Assembly: GCA_031551625.1 (NCBI GenBank)
Contig: JAVBNJ010000030.1
Span: 5,427 to 69,426 of the forward strand
From: JAVBNJ01 sp031551625
GTDB lineage: Bacteria; Bacteroidota; Bacteroidia; Bacteroidales; UBA932
Length of the DNA: 64,000 nucleotides
Direction: 5' to 3'
Position 1 is the stretch's first letter. Each line of letters opens with the position of its first letter. The notes below the pieces were generated by a model. The model was not told the DNA's origin, did no database searches, and saw only the letters and a program-made list of their open reading frames with translations. The translations under genes and the position numbers were made by a program. Shown in pieces: positions 35,671 through 44,732 of the stretch.

Positions 35671-38600
35671 TTACTGTACTACGATGTTGAATGTTTTCTT
35701 TTGTCCGCTTCCCGATATAATTTGCAACACATATGCACCTGACGCTTCTGGCGCTTTAATAGTTGACGTATAGTCAGCAGGCATATCAACCTGCAATACA
35801 CCTTGCATGTTATATAGGCGGATACGTGCACCTTTCTGCTCGTTTTCATCCAAATACGAGTAAACATTGAGCGGATTGCCTGCTTTTACCGGATTGGGAA
35901 ATACTTGCATATCCTGTGTTGTTGCAACTGTCGGATTAAGCGCACAAGTGGACACTGTAGTGCCATCGCTGGTAGTTAAGAGCACGGTATAATTTGATGT
36001 GGCTGCATTGGGGCGTTTGCTGAGGTACAGCGTACTCCTGGTTTCACCGTCAATTGCTACACCGTTTTCGTACCATTGGAAACCGGTAAACGTATAGCCG
36101 CCATTGTGTGCAGGCACGTTAATAATCGATAGTACATCGTCCCACAATTGCGCTATTACTTGCGATGCTGCAAACGGGCGTATTACGTTTACCATGTAAT
36201 CTTTGGTGGTAGTTCCATCCGAAGCCAGGGAGCGAACTATAATTGCCGTATGCATATCTGTAGCTGTATACGGCATACTCACCGGTGTATTATTTACAAG
36301 ATACGACACCGTGCCACCTGCCTGCGCTGTGGCCGCAATGTTTACATTGCTGGCGTCACAAGGCAAGTTAAGCGTGTATTGTGTAACGTTGGCATCAAAT
36401 GCCGGCGACAACGCTCCGTTGCCTGTATCATTTATCAAGCCGGTTAATGCAGCGTCGGCCGTAGGTAGCGCCGTAAAGGTTGCCTCGATCAGATGGTTTG
36501 CATTGATGTTGGCAAACACGTAACTGCCGCTGTTTATAGCATCGGCATTGCTTACGCCATCAATTTGTACATCTTGTATTTTAAAACCTGATGCAGGCGT
36601 AACGGTATATGCTTTACTGCTGCTGTAGGTTACTGTGGTAGCACCTGCAGGCGATATGCTACCGTTAGCTCCGGCATTAGCCGTTATGCTGAAAACCTTC
36701 CGCTCGAACGTTACATTGATAGTATGATCTGCTGTGACGTTGGTAAATGTATAGCGACCTGCTTTAGCAGAATCGGGAACATTTACACCGTCAATTAACA
36801 CTTGCGAGGTTTTGTACCCCTCAGCAGGTGTAAAGGTGAAAGCATAGTTGTTGCCATAACTTACAGTTTGCACTGCACCGGGCGATATGCTGCCGTTAGC
36901 ACCTCCTGTTGGTGTAAGGCTAAACGTGGGAATCACACAATCGGTGGTCATGCAAACTCTGTCGGACTCGAAACCATAATTACCACAAATAGCTGCGACA
37001 CAATAGGTATGCGTACCCGCGGTAATTCCGCTATCATCAGTATAGGTTGTTACGGTAGCGTTTGACGCAATTTTTACACCATCGCGATACACATTATAAC
37101 TTCCACTGCCTACTAATGGTGCCGTCCAGCCTAATCCTATTTTAAATTGACCATCATACGGATAGTTGATAAGGTTTATACCCGACGGCTGCGCGCATTG
37201 CGGCGCAATGGCAACATCGTCAATCAGTATATTATTTCCGCCCATACCAACACCCTCGATAATTACATACGCTGATGTGGGAATTGCCGAACAGTCGAGA
37301 TTGACACGGTATTGATACCAGCCCTCTTTCTCAACTACGGGCGACAAAACGGAACTACGGTGAACAGTGGCCAATGGAGTAAGACCCGTGATATCGGGCG
37401 TTGCACTCAAGTAGATGTTTACCGAGTCGGGTTTTTGACCACTACCTGGAGAGGCATCGTAATTATCACGATACATCCAGAAGGCAAGCACATAGTCGGT
37501 TTTAGCGGTAGAGAAGGCCGGCGTAATTACCAAACCTTTTGTACCTGCGAGATATGACGGACAATTGAATAGCAACATATATGGACCTGTATGCGGACCT
37601 GTATGCGGCACTCCCGACAAAGCAATCTGACGAATAAAGCTATTGCTTATTGGAGTTGTCCAGCAAAGCGGTGGAAATTTTGCTTTATCAAAACTTTCAT
37701 ATATTTCTTCAAACGGTGTAGCACAGGGTATTTCGAGCATATCTACTACTACAGGTTCGGTTTTTGCCGACTCGCAATAACCGTTGTTCCATACGGTTGA
37801 TAAGTGGTAGGTATAGGTGCCTTGCCCCGGTACTGAATCTAAATGCATGAAGCCCTTGATAGGATTGGCTGTCAGAAGAGAGTCGTCGCGATACAGATTA
37901 TACCCTACAGGGAAAGTTTCGCTACCATGAATGATAAATGGCATACCTTGGCTTGCCCCACTGTGCGCGTCTTTCAAATCTTGCCACCAAAATACAGGAT
38001 GCAAATCGTCTTTTGGCATTTGCTGTTTGGCATTTCCGGTTGCCTCCTGCCCTTTAATGGCAATGGGCACACCCCATGTTTGCGCACCGGTTTGGGGGGT
38101 TGCACCCGGTGCACTTAAGCTGTAGCGCACCCAGTACGTTCCGGCGAGAAGCTCGGTATTAATGGTTGCCGTAATTTTCATAATGGGGCGCTCGGTATTT
38201 TGCATATCCGACGGACGAACCCTGTATATCCCTGTAAACTCCGTCGACTTCAAATAACTTTTATCTTCATTTCCCCAAATAATTTTACCATCTGCCGATG
38301 GGTCACCATCATATATCAACACGTTGATAGCGCGGAAGGTTGAAGTCGTCCCTGAGTTAGTTACAAACCCGAAGAAATCGATATCCGTAATAAACGTTGG
38401 CGCGGTGAGTGTAAAATCGTCGGCAATGGCATAGTGTGACGAGTGCGTGTTGGCATAGCCCGGCGTGGTATTGGTTTCGGTGGTAGCACTCACATCTGCC
38501 CCCCCTTTGCCCGCTCCGGCATCGGTAACTAGTTTCGCTTCGTCAAGAATAACTGTTTCGCCCATCGGGTCGGGCAACCCCCATGTCATTTGCACGTTGT

Positions 38601-41600
38601 ACCACTCCGGCTCGTGCAGTTCCAAAGCTGTAAGGTCTTTCGGCAAGTTGCATGCGCCCGGCGTAGCAATGGTAACCGATGTGCAGGTTTGCTTCGATAC
38701 GCCGCAGGAGTTATTATAGAGCGCCTCGACACAATAATTGTGTACGCCCGGATCCACTCCGGCATCGGTATAAGTAGTTTGGGTTACGGTGGCGAGGAGA
38801 CCATTATCGCGATAAACATTATAACCTGTTGTATTATCGGAGCCGTCCCATGTCAGCACCACTGTATTTTGTTCTTTGATGTAGCCGCCTAAATTCTCAG
38901 CCGGCGGGCAAATTTCTCCCACCTCAATGACATCCAACATCACACCGCTACCACATCCGATAGCTCCTTCAAAAGCAATCCAATAAGTAGCAGAGGGATC
39001 TGGTAAGGCCAGGGATTTATGCACCCATGTCGTAATATTAGCAGAATATTCCGCTAACATAATCCATTCGGCAGCTGCCGAATTTTTATAATATATCCGC
39101 AAGGTGTCTTGACTTGTTCCACTAGCCTTTTGGGCATGCCAGAAGCTAACCATCGGATTAGCTAAATTACTAATATCAAAGAGCGGTAAAATAAGCTTTG
39201 TCTTAGCACCCTTATTACTTGCCAATCCACTCACAAAACGAAGTTTGTAATTGCTATTATCGGGAGTCGTTGCCGGCACACCAATTGCTTTTTCAGCCAC
39301 GCTCCAAGCAAGACCTTTCGCATCTTTTTCCTGTATCCAGCACGAAGGGATAGCATTTCCCTCAAAGCCTTCGGAGAAAGGAGCAACCGTCGCGATTTCG
39401 CAAGGGTTAATAGGCATAACAACTTCATGAGTAGTTTTGTCGGATTCGATGGAAGTACCGTAAATCGCCGAAATACCATAAGTATAAGTACCTTGCCCGG
39501 GAGCTATATCCACATAACTACGATTAGTAATTACATCGGCATTTAATTTCACATCGTCCCTGTATACATTATAGCCGGTAACATCAGTTGCCAAAGACCA
39601 GCCATTAAGGATAAACGGCAAAGTCGTCGGAGACCCACCAGAGGTCCAGTCTTTCCATGTATTGTTCCTAAACTCATACGTTTTAGCATTACCAATTTTT
39701 GCAATACCATTAGCATTCATAACCGGTATAGTAAAGGGTCCATTAGCCGACATTGTCCCATCGGCCGATAATTCAACCCAATAGGTTCCCGGAGCCAGCT
39801 TAAGGTTATCAATAAACACTTTGACCCGCATAATAGGGCGCTGGTTATTCAACATACCCCCTCCCAACGTTGTAGTGGTTCTATAAATATTTGTAAATGA
39901 AGCCGACTCAAACCGGTTGGTACTCCTGTCGCCCCAAACCACACGGCCACCTGCCGAAGGATCGCCATCATATATAGTCACACAGGCTTTGTTAATTGTA
40001 GGGGTTATTCCCGAGCCTGTTTGGTGGGCATAAAATTCAAGGGACGATAATACGGTTTCTTGGGTTACAGTAAAATCATCGGCAATAGTATAAGTTCCCA
40101 CCTGAAAATTTTCCCAAGCCCTTGGAGATGGAGAACTAACATCGTAGAAACTAACATCAGCGCCACCAAAGCCCGCTCCCGGATGAGTCATAACAGGCCC
40201 GTTATTAAAAATTTCCGTAGCAGCGGTACCTTCATTGTCTTCAATAGTTATATCCCAATTCAAATGGACATTATACCAGTTCGGGTTGTGAAGCTCCGAA
40301 ACGATATTTTCAGGAGCAAGATAGGTAAGTACATTTACGTCTGTACATACGTCAGCCGATTCGCCTGCACGGTAAACAGCTTTTACGCAATAACTATGAC
40401 TTCCACCTGATAGATTCATGTCGGTGTAGGTTAAAGCCGTTGTGGTGGTTAAAGCCGACCCGCCCCGATAGATGGCATAAGATACCGGATCGACATCTGC
40501 CGGTTTCGTCCAGCTTAAAGTCACATTTCTACCCTCTACTGATCCTGCCAAGTTACCCACCACAGAAAGAGGTTCTCCAGCCTCAATTGTAATATTATCC
40601 AATTGCACACCATTTCCTAGTCCACAAGTATGCTCAAAAGCAATCTGGTAATTTGCCGATGGGTTAGGCAACGCAATAGCTTCGGCCGACCATTTTTCGG
40701 CAGCCGTTGGAGAATTATAAGAAACATAAGGTGTCGGCGTATTGTATTCTCTCAAAAATGTCCAACTACTAGCGCTACCGGATGCTTTGTAGTAAACCCG
40801 TAATGTATCCATGTAGGGAACGGTAACGGGGGTTGTGTTGCGGATGGCTTGTCCACGATAAAAAGAAATAGTCGGACATTCCAATGTGCTGATATCCACC
40901 ATCGGCATTATCAATTTTGTTTTGACCCCTGTAGCAGTAGCAGCTGTTTTACTTGGAATATAAACTTTCCGGGCACCGGTAGTAGTACCATCCGGAACAC
41001 AGTTCGGAACTCCCGAACTATAGCTTGTTGTTGTCCATTCAATATTATTAGCATCTTTTTCCTGTGTCCAGCACTCCGACGGAAGGACCGTACCGCTGGT
41101 TGATTGAAATCCTTCGAAGTAAGGGAAAGTTCTTATAGGGTCGTCGCATGCCCATATTGGCATTTCAACGGTATGGGTAGTCGGAGTCGACTCGCAAGAA
41201 CTGTAAACAGCTGTTACGCCGTATGTATAAGTACCGTTACCGGACGGTGTCAAATCCGTATAACGGCGGCCTGTAACCGGCTCCGTATTCAACTGTACAT
41301 TATCCCGGAACACATTATATCCCATTACGTCGGAAGCGACTGTTTTTCCATAAAGCGTAAATGCCAGTGCCACTCCTTTATTATTATTAGATGTCCAAGC
41401 AGCCCATGTTCTTGAAGAAACAGTATAGACTTTAGCATTACCTTCCTTTGTGGTATTGTCGGCATTCATGGCCGATTTTATATTAGGGTCTAAGGTCGCG
41501 TTATTTTTTACAGCTATTTCAATCCAATAAGTACCGGCTGCTAGGGGTAAATCGCTAAAATTGGCTCTAACCTTCATAACCGGATAACTTGTGTTTGTAG

Positions 41601-42132
41601 GAGTGCTCGTAGGTACGTGATATACATTGGCACGCTCAGCCGACTCCAGGCAATCGTCCGCTCTATCGCCCCAAACAATAGCTCCGCCGGCCGACGGATC
41701 GTCATCGTAAATAACAACATACACTTCTTGGACATTTGCCGTGTTAAAAGTGTTATTCAAATAAATATAAAATTCTACTGCCGACAGAACGGTCTCCTGC
41801 GCTAACACAAATTTATCGGCAATAGCATACTTTTCTGCCTTACATGACTTATAGGGCGTTTGGGTAGGAGTAGTGGTATACGCAGACACCGTATTCCCCT
41901 GACTATTAGTACCAGTAACAATCCCCCCATTGTCAAAAATGGTCGTAGTGGAGGCGCTTACTGTGGAAGCCCCCGTAGGCAACGACCACTGCAACTGAAG
42001 GTTGTACCAACTCGGTTGGTGCGTTAGGTTTGCTGTCACGCTTGCCGGGGCATTGCACGACTGAGAATAAGCCACATTGAATGCCGCAGCAAGTGCCAGC
42101 CAGCAAACAAGTGTTGTAATGATTTTTCTCAT
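35671..42132 (-). CDS. Giant T9SS-exported adhesin-like protein with three long internal repeats
   Basis: 2153 residues, signal peptide ending AYSQS. Three repeats of about 570 residues start near residues 35, 610 and 1175, each opening with an LxHxPxWYNxxLxW strand, then a metal- or glycan-binding-like region (ADKFVLAQETVLSAVEFY, YDDDPSAGGAIVWGDR) and FnIII-like segments with GYNVFRDN/GYNVYRDD. MAM/jelly-roll regions follow in each (PSCWIQEKDAKG). After these come InlB-type B repeats (ITANAGANGSISPAG), a cadherin-like beta sandwich (SPAFDANVTQYTLNLP) and a C-terminal T9SS sorting domain (MQVFPNPVKAGNPLNVY ... TFNIVVQ). No enzyme signature was found; adhesion or substrate binding is inferred. 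First gene of the operon. Confidence 0.85.
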   Translation of the reverse strand: MRKIITTLVCWLALAAAFNVAYSQSCNAPASVTANLTHQPSWYNLQLQWSLPTGASTVSASTTTIFDNGGIVTGTNSQGNTVSAYTTTPTQTPYKSCKAEKYAIADKFVLAQETVLSAVEFYIYLNNTFNTANVQEVYVVIYDDDPSAGGAIVWGDRADDCLESAERANVYHVPTSTPTNTSYPVMKVRANFSDLPLAAGTYWIEIAVKNNATLDPNIKSAMNADNTTKEGNAKVYTVSSRTWAAWTSNNNKGVALAFTLYGKTVASDVMGYNVFRDNVQLNTEPVTGRRYTDLTPSGNGTYTYGVTAVYSSCESTPTTHTVEMPIWACDDPIRTFPYFEGFQSTSGTVLPSECWTQEKDANNIEWTTTSYSSGVPNCVPDGTTTGARKVYIPSKTAATATGVKTKLIMPMVDISTLECPTISFYRGQAIRNTTPVTVPYMDTLRVYYKASGSASSWTFLREYNTPTPYVSYNSPTAAEKWSAEAIALPNPSANYQIAFEHTCGLGNGVQLDNITIEAGEPLSVVGNLAGSVEGRNVTLSWTKPADVDPVSYAIYRGGSALTTTTALTYTDMNLSGGSHSYCVKAVYRAGESADVCTDVNVLTYLAPENIVSELHNPNWYNVHLNWDITIEDNEGTAATEIFNNGPVMTHPGAGFGGADVSFYDVSSPSPRAWENFQVGTYTIADDFTVTQETVLSSLEFYAHQTGSGITPTINKACVTIYDGDPSAGGRVVWGDRSTNRFESASFTNIYRTTTTLGGGMLNNQRPIMRVKVFIDNLKLAPGTYWVELSADGTMSANGPFTIPVMNANGIAKIGNAKTYEFRNNTWKDWTSGGSPTTLPFILNGWSLATDVTGYNVYRDDVKLNADVITNRSYVDIAPGQGTYTYGISAIYGTSIESDKTTHEVVMPINPCEIATVAPFSEGFEGNAIPSCWIQEKDAKGLAWSVAEKAIGVPATTPDNSNYKLRFVSGLASNKGAKTKLILPLFDISNLANPMVSFWHAQKASGTSQDTLRIYYKNSAAAEWIMLAEYSANITTWVHKSLALPDPSATYWIAFEGAIGCGSGVMLDVIEVGEICPPAENLGGYIKEQNTVVLTWDGSDNTTGYNVYRDNGLLATVTQTTYTDAGVDPGVHNYCVEALYNNSCGVSKQTCTSVTIATPGACNLPKDLTALELHEPEWYNVQMTWGLPDPMGETVILDEAKLVTDAGAGKGGADVSATTETNTTPGYANTHSSHYAIADDFTLTAPTFITDIDFFGFVTNSGTTSTFRAINVLIYDGDPSADGKIIWGNEDKSYLKSTEFTGIYRVRPSDMQNTERPIMKITATINTELLAGTYWVRYSLSAPGATPQTGAQTWGVPIAIKGQEATGNAKQQMPKDDLHPVFWWQDLKDAHSGASQGMPFIIHGSETFPVGYNLYRDDSLLTANPIKGFMHLDSVPGQGTYTYHLSTVWNNGYCESAKTEPVVVDMLEIPCATPFEEIYESFDKAKFPPLCWTTPISNSFIRQIALSGVPHTGPHTGPYMLLFNCPSYLAGTKGLVITPAFSTAKTDYVLAFWMYRDNYDASPGSGQKPDSVNIYLSATPDITGLTPLATVHRSSVLSPVVEKEGWYQYRVNLDCSAIPTSAYVIIEGVGMGGNNILIDDVAIAPQCAQPSGINLINYPYDGQFKIGLGWTAPLVGSGSYNVYRDGVKIASNATVTTYTDDSGITAGTHTYCVAAICGNYGFESDRVCMTTDCVIPTFSLTPTGGANGSISPGAVQTVSYGNNYAFTFTPAEGYKTSQVLIDGVNVPDSAKAGRYTFTNVTADHTINVTFERKVFSITANAGANGSISPAGATTVTYSSSKAYTVTPASGFKIQDVQIDGVSNADAINSGSYVFANINANHLIEATFTALPTADAALTGLINDTGNGALSPAFDANVTQYTLNLPCDASNVNIAATAQAGGTVSYLVNNTPVSMPYTATDMHTAIIVRSLASDGTTTKDYMVNVIRPFAASQVIAQLWDDVLSIINVPAHNGGYTFTGFQWYENGVAIDGETRSTLYLSKRPNAATSNYTVLLTTSDGTTVSTCALNPTVATTQDMQVFPNPVKAGNPLNVYSYLDENEQKGARIRLYNMQGVLQVDMPADYTSTIKAPEASGAYVLQIISGSGQKKTFNIVVQ

Positions 42133-42200
42133 AGATCTGATTTTTTTATGGTTAAAAATTATAGGTTTTTATTAAAATATTGTATGATTTTTATTAAACA

Positions 42201-42232
42201 CAAAGGTAATTGCTAATTATAGAAAGGCCAAA
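42201..42232 (-). promoter_or_regulatory. Sigma-ABfr-type promoter of the T9SS surface operon
   Basis: Minus strand: TTTG (42229-42232), 20 bases, TACCTTTG (42201-42208), about 69 bases before the ATG at 42132. It drives five genes over 15.8 kb. Confidence 0.7.
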
Positions 42233-42336
42233 TTTTCAAGGTATACAAATGGTAACGCCCAAAAAAAGCTATTGCTGAAAATCAATTACTTAAAATTTAT
42301 ATCTGGTTTCTATCTGGTAAGTTGTAAGATAAATTG

Positions 42337-42344
42337 TAGATTTG
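42337..42344 (+). promoter_or_regulatory. Candidate -7 box (TAGATTTG) of the TPR-LuxR regulator
   Basis: TAnnTTTG match 23 bases before the ATG at 42367. It is divergent from the T9SS operon promoter, about 105 bases apart, so one regulator could act on both. No good -33 box. Confidence 0.45.
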
Positions 42345-42366
42345 TAAACAAAAAATCAACCAAATT

Positions 42367-44139
42367 ATGCATTACTTGCCTTCCTTAAAAATTGCTCTAC
42401 TAAAAAAAGTCTATTGTTTTTTATTGGTGAATATAATTTTGGGAGCTATGCCATTTAAATTAATAGCCGACAATCAATTAGAAAAATTTACCATAATCGC
42501 CAAGGAAGTCGACAGTCTCAGTAAACTACATGGAACAAAAGCGCGTTTATTACTCAAAGACCTATACCAAATAGCCGGTAATCACCCCGATAGCATAGTT
42601 TTAAAACAAGAATGCTTATACCGCGAAGCCGAGTTAGGCTATGCACAAGGTGTTTACGACTCGACTATTAACAGATTGATAAAAAAAGAATTACAATATA
42701 TCAATCCGCTAAAAGATACTTTTCACAATGCAATGTTACAGTATTCTTTTGCATTAAACCAATACCTGAAGGGGAGTTATGGCGAAGCATTTACGTTGGC
42801 CCTATACGCCATGGAGCAATTCGAACAACTGAAAAACAACCAGTTTACTATTAAAACGCTCATGATTTTAGGACGTATTTGTATTTCTATCGAAAGTTAC
42901 AAGATGGCGGAGGAATATTACAATAAAGCCTTGGAATACATGGATAGATTGCATCCGGATTATTATCAAATACGTTCCAATATCGTTTATATTACATTAG
43001 TCCGTTCCGGCCATCTCGAGGCAGCCACAGATTCTTTGATTAAGTACATTTCTATATTTGAAGCGAAACAAGATACGGCACAGCTAATCGGTAGCTATTT
43101 AAATATCAGCAGTATTTACCATCTAAAAAACGAACACGAGAAAACACGGTACTATTATACTGCCACTCACAAATTGATTCAAGCAATAGATAACGTTCGC
43201 TATTCCGTTGTATTTTACCAAGGTTTTGGTGTTTATCAAATCATGGAAAATAACCTGCGTGCAGCCTATCAAAATTTTCACCTGGCAAAAACATTTGCCG
43301 AAAACTCTGGAAGTCCGGATCTACTAATTTTTCCATTTGAATCATTAGCTCATATTCACGAAAAATTAAATCATATCGACAGCGCTTACTTTTATGTAAA
43401 ACAATACAATGCTGTAAAAGAAAAAATTCTGAAAGAGGCAAATCCTATAGAAGCTTACCGGTCATACATTTCTGTTTTTTTAGAAGCGTCAAAACAAGAA
43501 TTAATTATTAAAGAACAGGAAATATTGTTAAAGAACAGGCTTGTCATTGTTATGACTATTTCTGCCGTTGGAATCATTTTGCTAATTGTATCATGGTTAA
43601 TCATACTACAACAACAAAAACGCCACAGTCACCAACAAGCATTACTCAAAGAAACCGAAAATAAAGAATTGGAAGAACGACTGCAAAGTAAATTATTGAG
43701 TGAGCAACTACAAACCGAACGAATCAATGCGCAAACCCGTGAACTTACCAGCTATTCCCTGGCGCTTTCCAACAAAAACAGTATCTTGCAACAAATTTCC
43801 AGTGCCATTCAACGGCTTCCTAATGACCCTAGAGCGTCGGACGATATTCAAAAAATGATTAAAAATAATCTGAATATAGACGGCGCGTGGGAGGATTTTG
43901 TATTGCATTTCGAAAAAGTGCATCCAAGTTTCTTCAACCGGATTAAAACCATTTGCAATACACTTTCAGAAAATGATCTTCGGCTATGCGCCTATTTTAG
44001 AATTGGCATGTTAGCAAAACAAATTGCTCAAATACTTAATGTATCGCCCGAATCTATAAAAATGCACCGCTATCGCATTAAGAAAAAACTTAATCTTTCG
44101 GAAGACGAAAATCTCGATGATTTTATCCGGAATATATAG
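42367..44139 (+). CDS. TPR / membrane-span / LuxR-type transcriptional regulator (copy 1)
   Basis: 590 residues: N-terminal hydrophobic export segment, TPR-like helical pairs (about 100-370), one membrane span (about 393-415, VIVMTISAVGIILLIVSWLII), a coiled coil (about 425-470) and a C-terminal LuxR-type helix-turn-helix: LSENDLRLCAYFRIGMLAKQIAQILNVSPESIKMHRYRIKKKL. The periplasmic sensor and cytoplasmic DNA-binding domain are thus in one chain. It is homologous throughout to the protein at 61562. It is divergent from the giant T9SS operon, which is therefore the likely target (inference). Confidence 0.85.
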   Translation: MHYLPSLKIALLKKVYCFLLVNIILGAMPFKLIADNQLEKFTIIAKEVDSLSKLHGTKARLLLKDLYQIAGNHPDSIVLKQECLYREAELGYAQGVYDSTINRLIKKELQYINPLKDTFHNAMLQYSFALNQYLKGSYGEAFTLALYAMEQFEQLKNNQFTIKTLMILGRICISIESYKMAEEYYNKALEYMDRLHPDYYQIRSNIVYITLVRSGHLEAATDSLIKYISIFEAKQDTAQLIGSYLNISSIYHLKNEHEKTRYYYTATHKLIQAIDNVRYSVVFYQGFGVYQIMENNLRAAYQNFHLAKTFAENSGSPDLLIFPFESLAHIHEKLNHIDSAYFYVKQYNAVKEKILKEANPIEAYRSYISVFLEASKQELIIKEQEILLKNRLVIVMTISAVGIILLIVSWLIILQQQKRHSHQQALLKETENKELEERLQSKLLSEQLQTERINAQTRELTSYSLALSNKNSILQQISSAIQRLPNDPRASDDIQKMIKNNLNIDGAWEDFVLHFEKVHPSFFNRIKTICNTLSENDLRLCAYFRIGMLAKQIAQILNVSPESIKMHRYRIKKKLNLSEDENLDDFIRNI

Positions 44140-44732
44140 GACATCTTAACACCGTTCATAACATGTTTGCCCCATTGTTTATTTCTTTTACCAAAAAATT
44201 AAAACTTTTTTTGGCTGAAAAAAATGCACTTGCTAATAAAAATAGTTATTAAAACCACAAAAAAATCTATACCTAAAAAATAACATTTTTTTCACTGAAT
44301 ACACGCTTTTAACAACTGTTTAAAAAGCCTTACTTATCAACATTACCAGATGGTGGATAATGTGAAAAAATAAATTAAAAAACTAAAAATCAAGCTCTAT
44401 AAAAATTCATTTTTGTTAATCTAATTTACGTAAAATTCATTTTTGAATAATAGAATAGGAAAACTATTTTTTTATACACAAATTTAACGTGCTATAAACA
44501 ACATTAAATTTTTTTAATTTTAATCTTTTATAATTATAATATATACTGTTTGTTCAAAACTAAAATTTTTGTCGCGTGAAAAATATAAAAATAAAAACCG
44601 TAATTTTGTAATTAGAGATTGTTTCGCTATACTCGCAATGACGTGCTAAAATAACTTTTTGCAAATAAGTATGACTATCGTCATTACAAGGTACGAAGCA
44701 ATCCAATTAGAAAGAAGAATGTATTCTTATAA
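44140..44732. other. oriC: A+T-rich spacer, candidate chromosomal replication origin
   Basis: 593 bases with no gene. DnaA-box-like sites: TTATACACA (44472-44480, exact TTATNCACA), TTATCAACA (44334-44342, one mismatch) and, on the minus strand, TTATCCACC (44352-44360, one mismatch). The 14-mer AAAATTCATTTTTG occurs at 44402-44415 and 44432-44445, within very A+T-rich DNA that could unwind. Next to it are mnmG and four parS-like sites, and base composition shifts from C-rich or balanced (left) to G-rich (right) across this point in sampled stretches. No single item is decisive; together they fit an origin. Confidence 0.55.
44616..44704 (+). repeat. 89-bp inverted-repeat element, copy 1
   Basis: Ends are inverted (AGATTGTTTCG and CGAAGCAATCC), with ACTCGCAATGACG and CGTCATTACAAG inside. 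Copy 2 is at 46703-46791 in the opposite orientation, same length. The CGTCATTGCGAG...GAAGCAATC theme is a known dispersed palindromic repeat of many bacteria. Confidence 0.75.

Noticed and set aside
28649..42132. Many 60-180-codon reading frames opposite the two giant T9SS genes
   Set aside because: They lie in the shadow of G+C-biased coding sequence, lack family motifs, starts with promoters or signal peptides.
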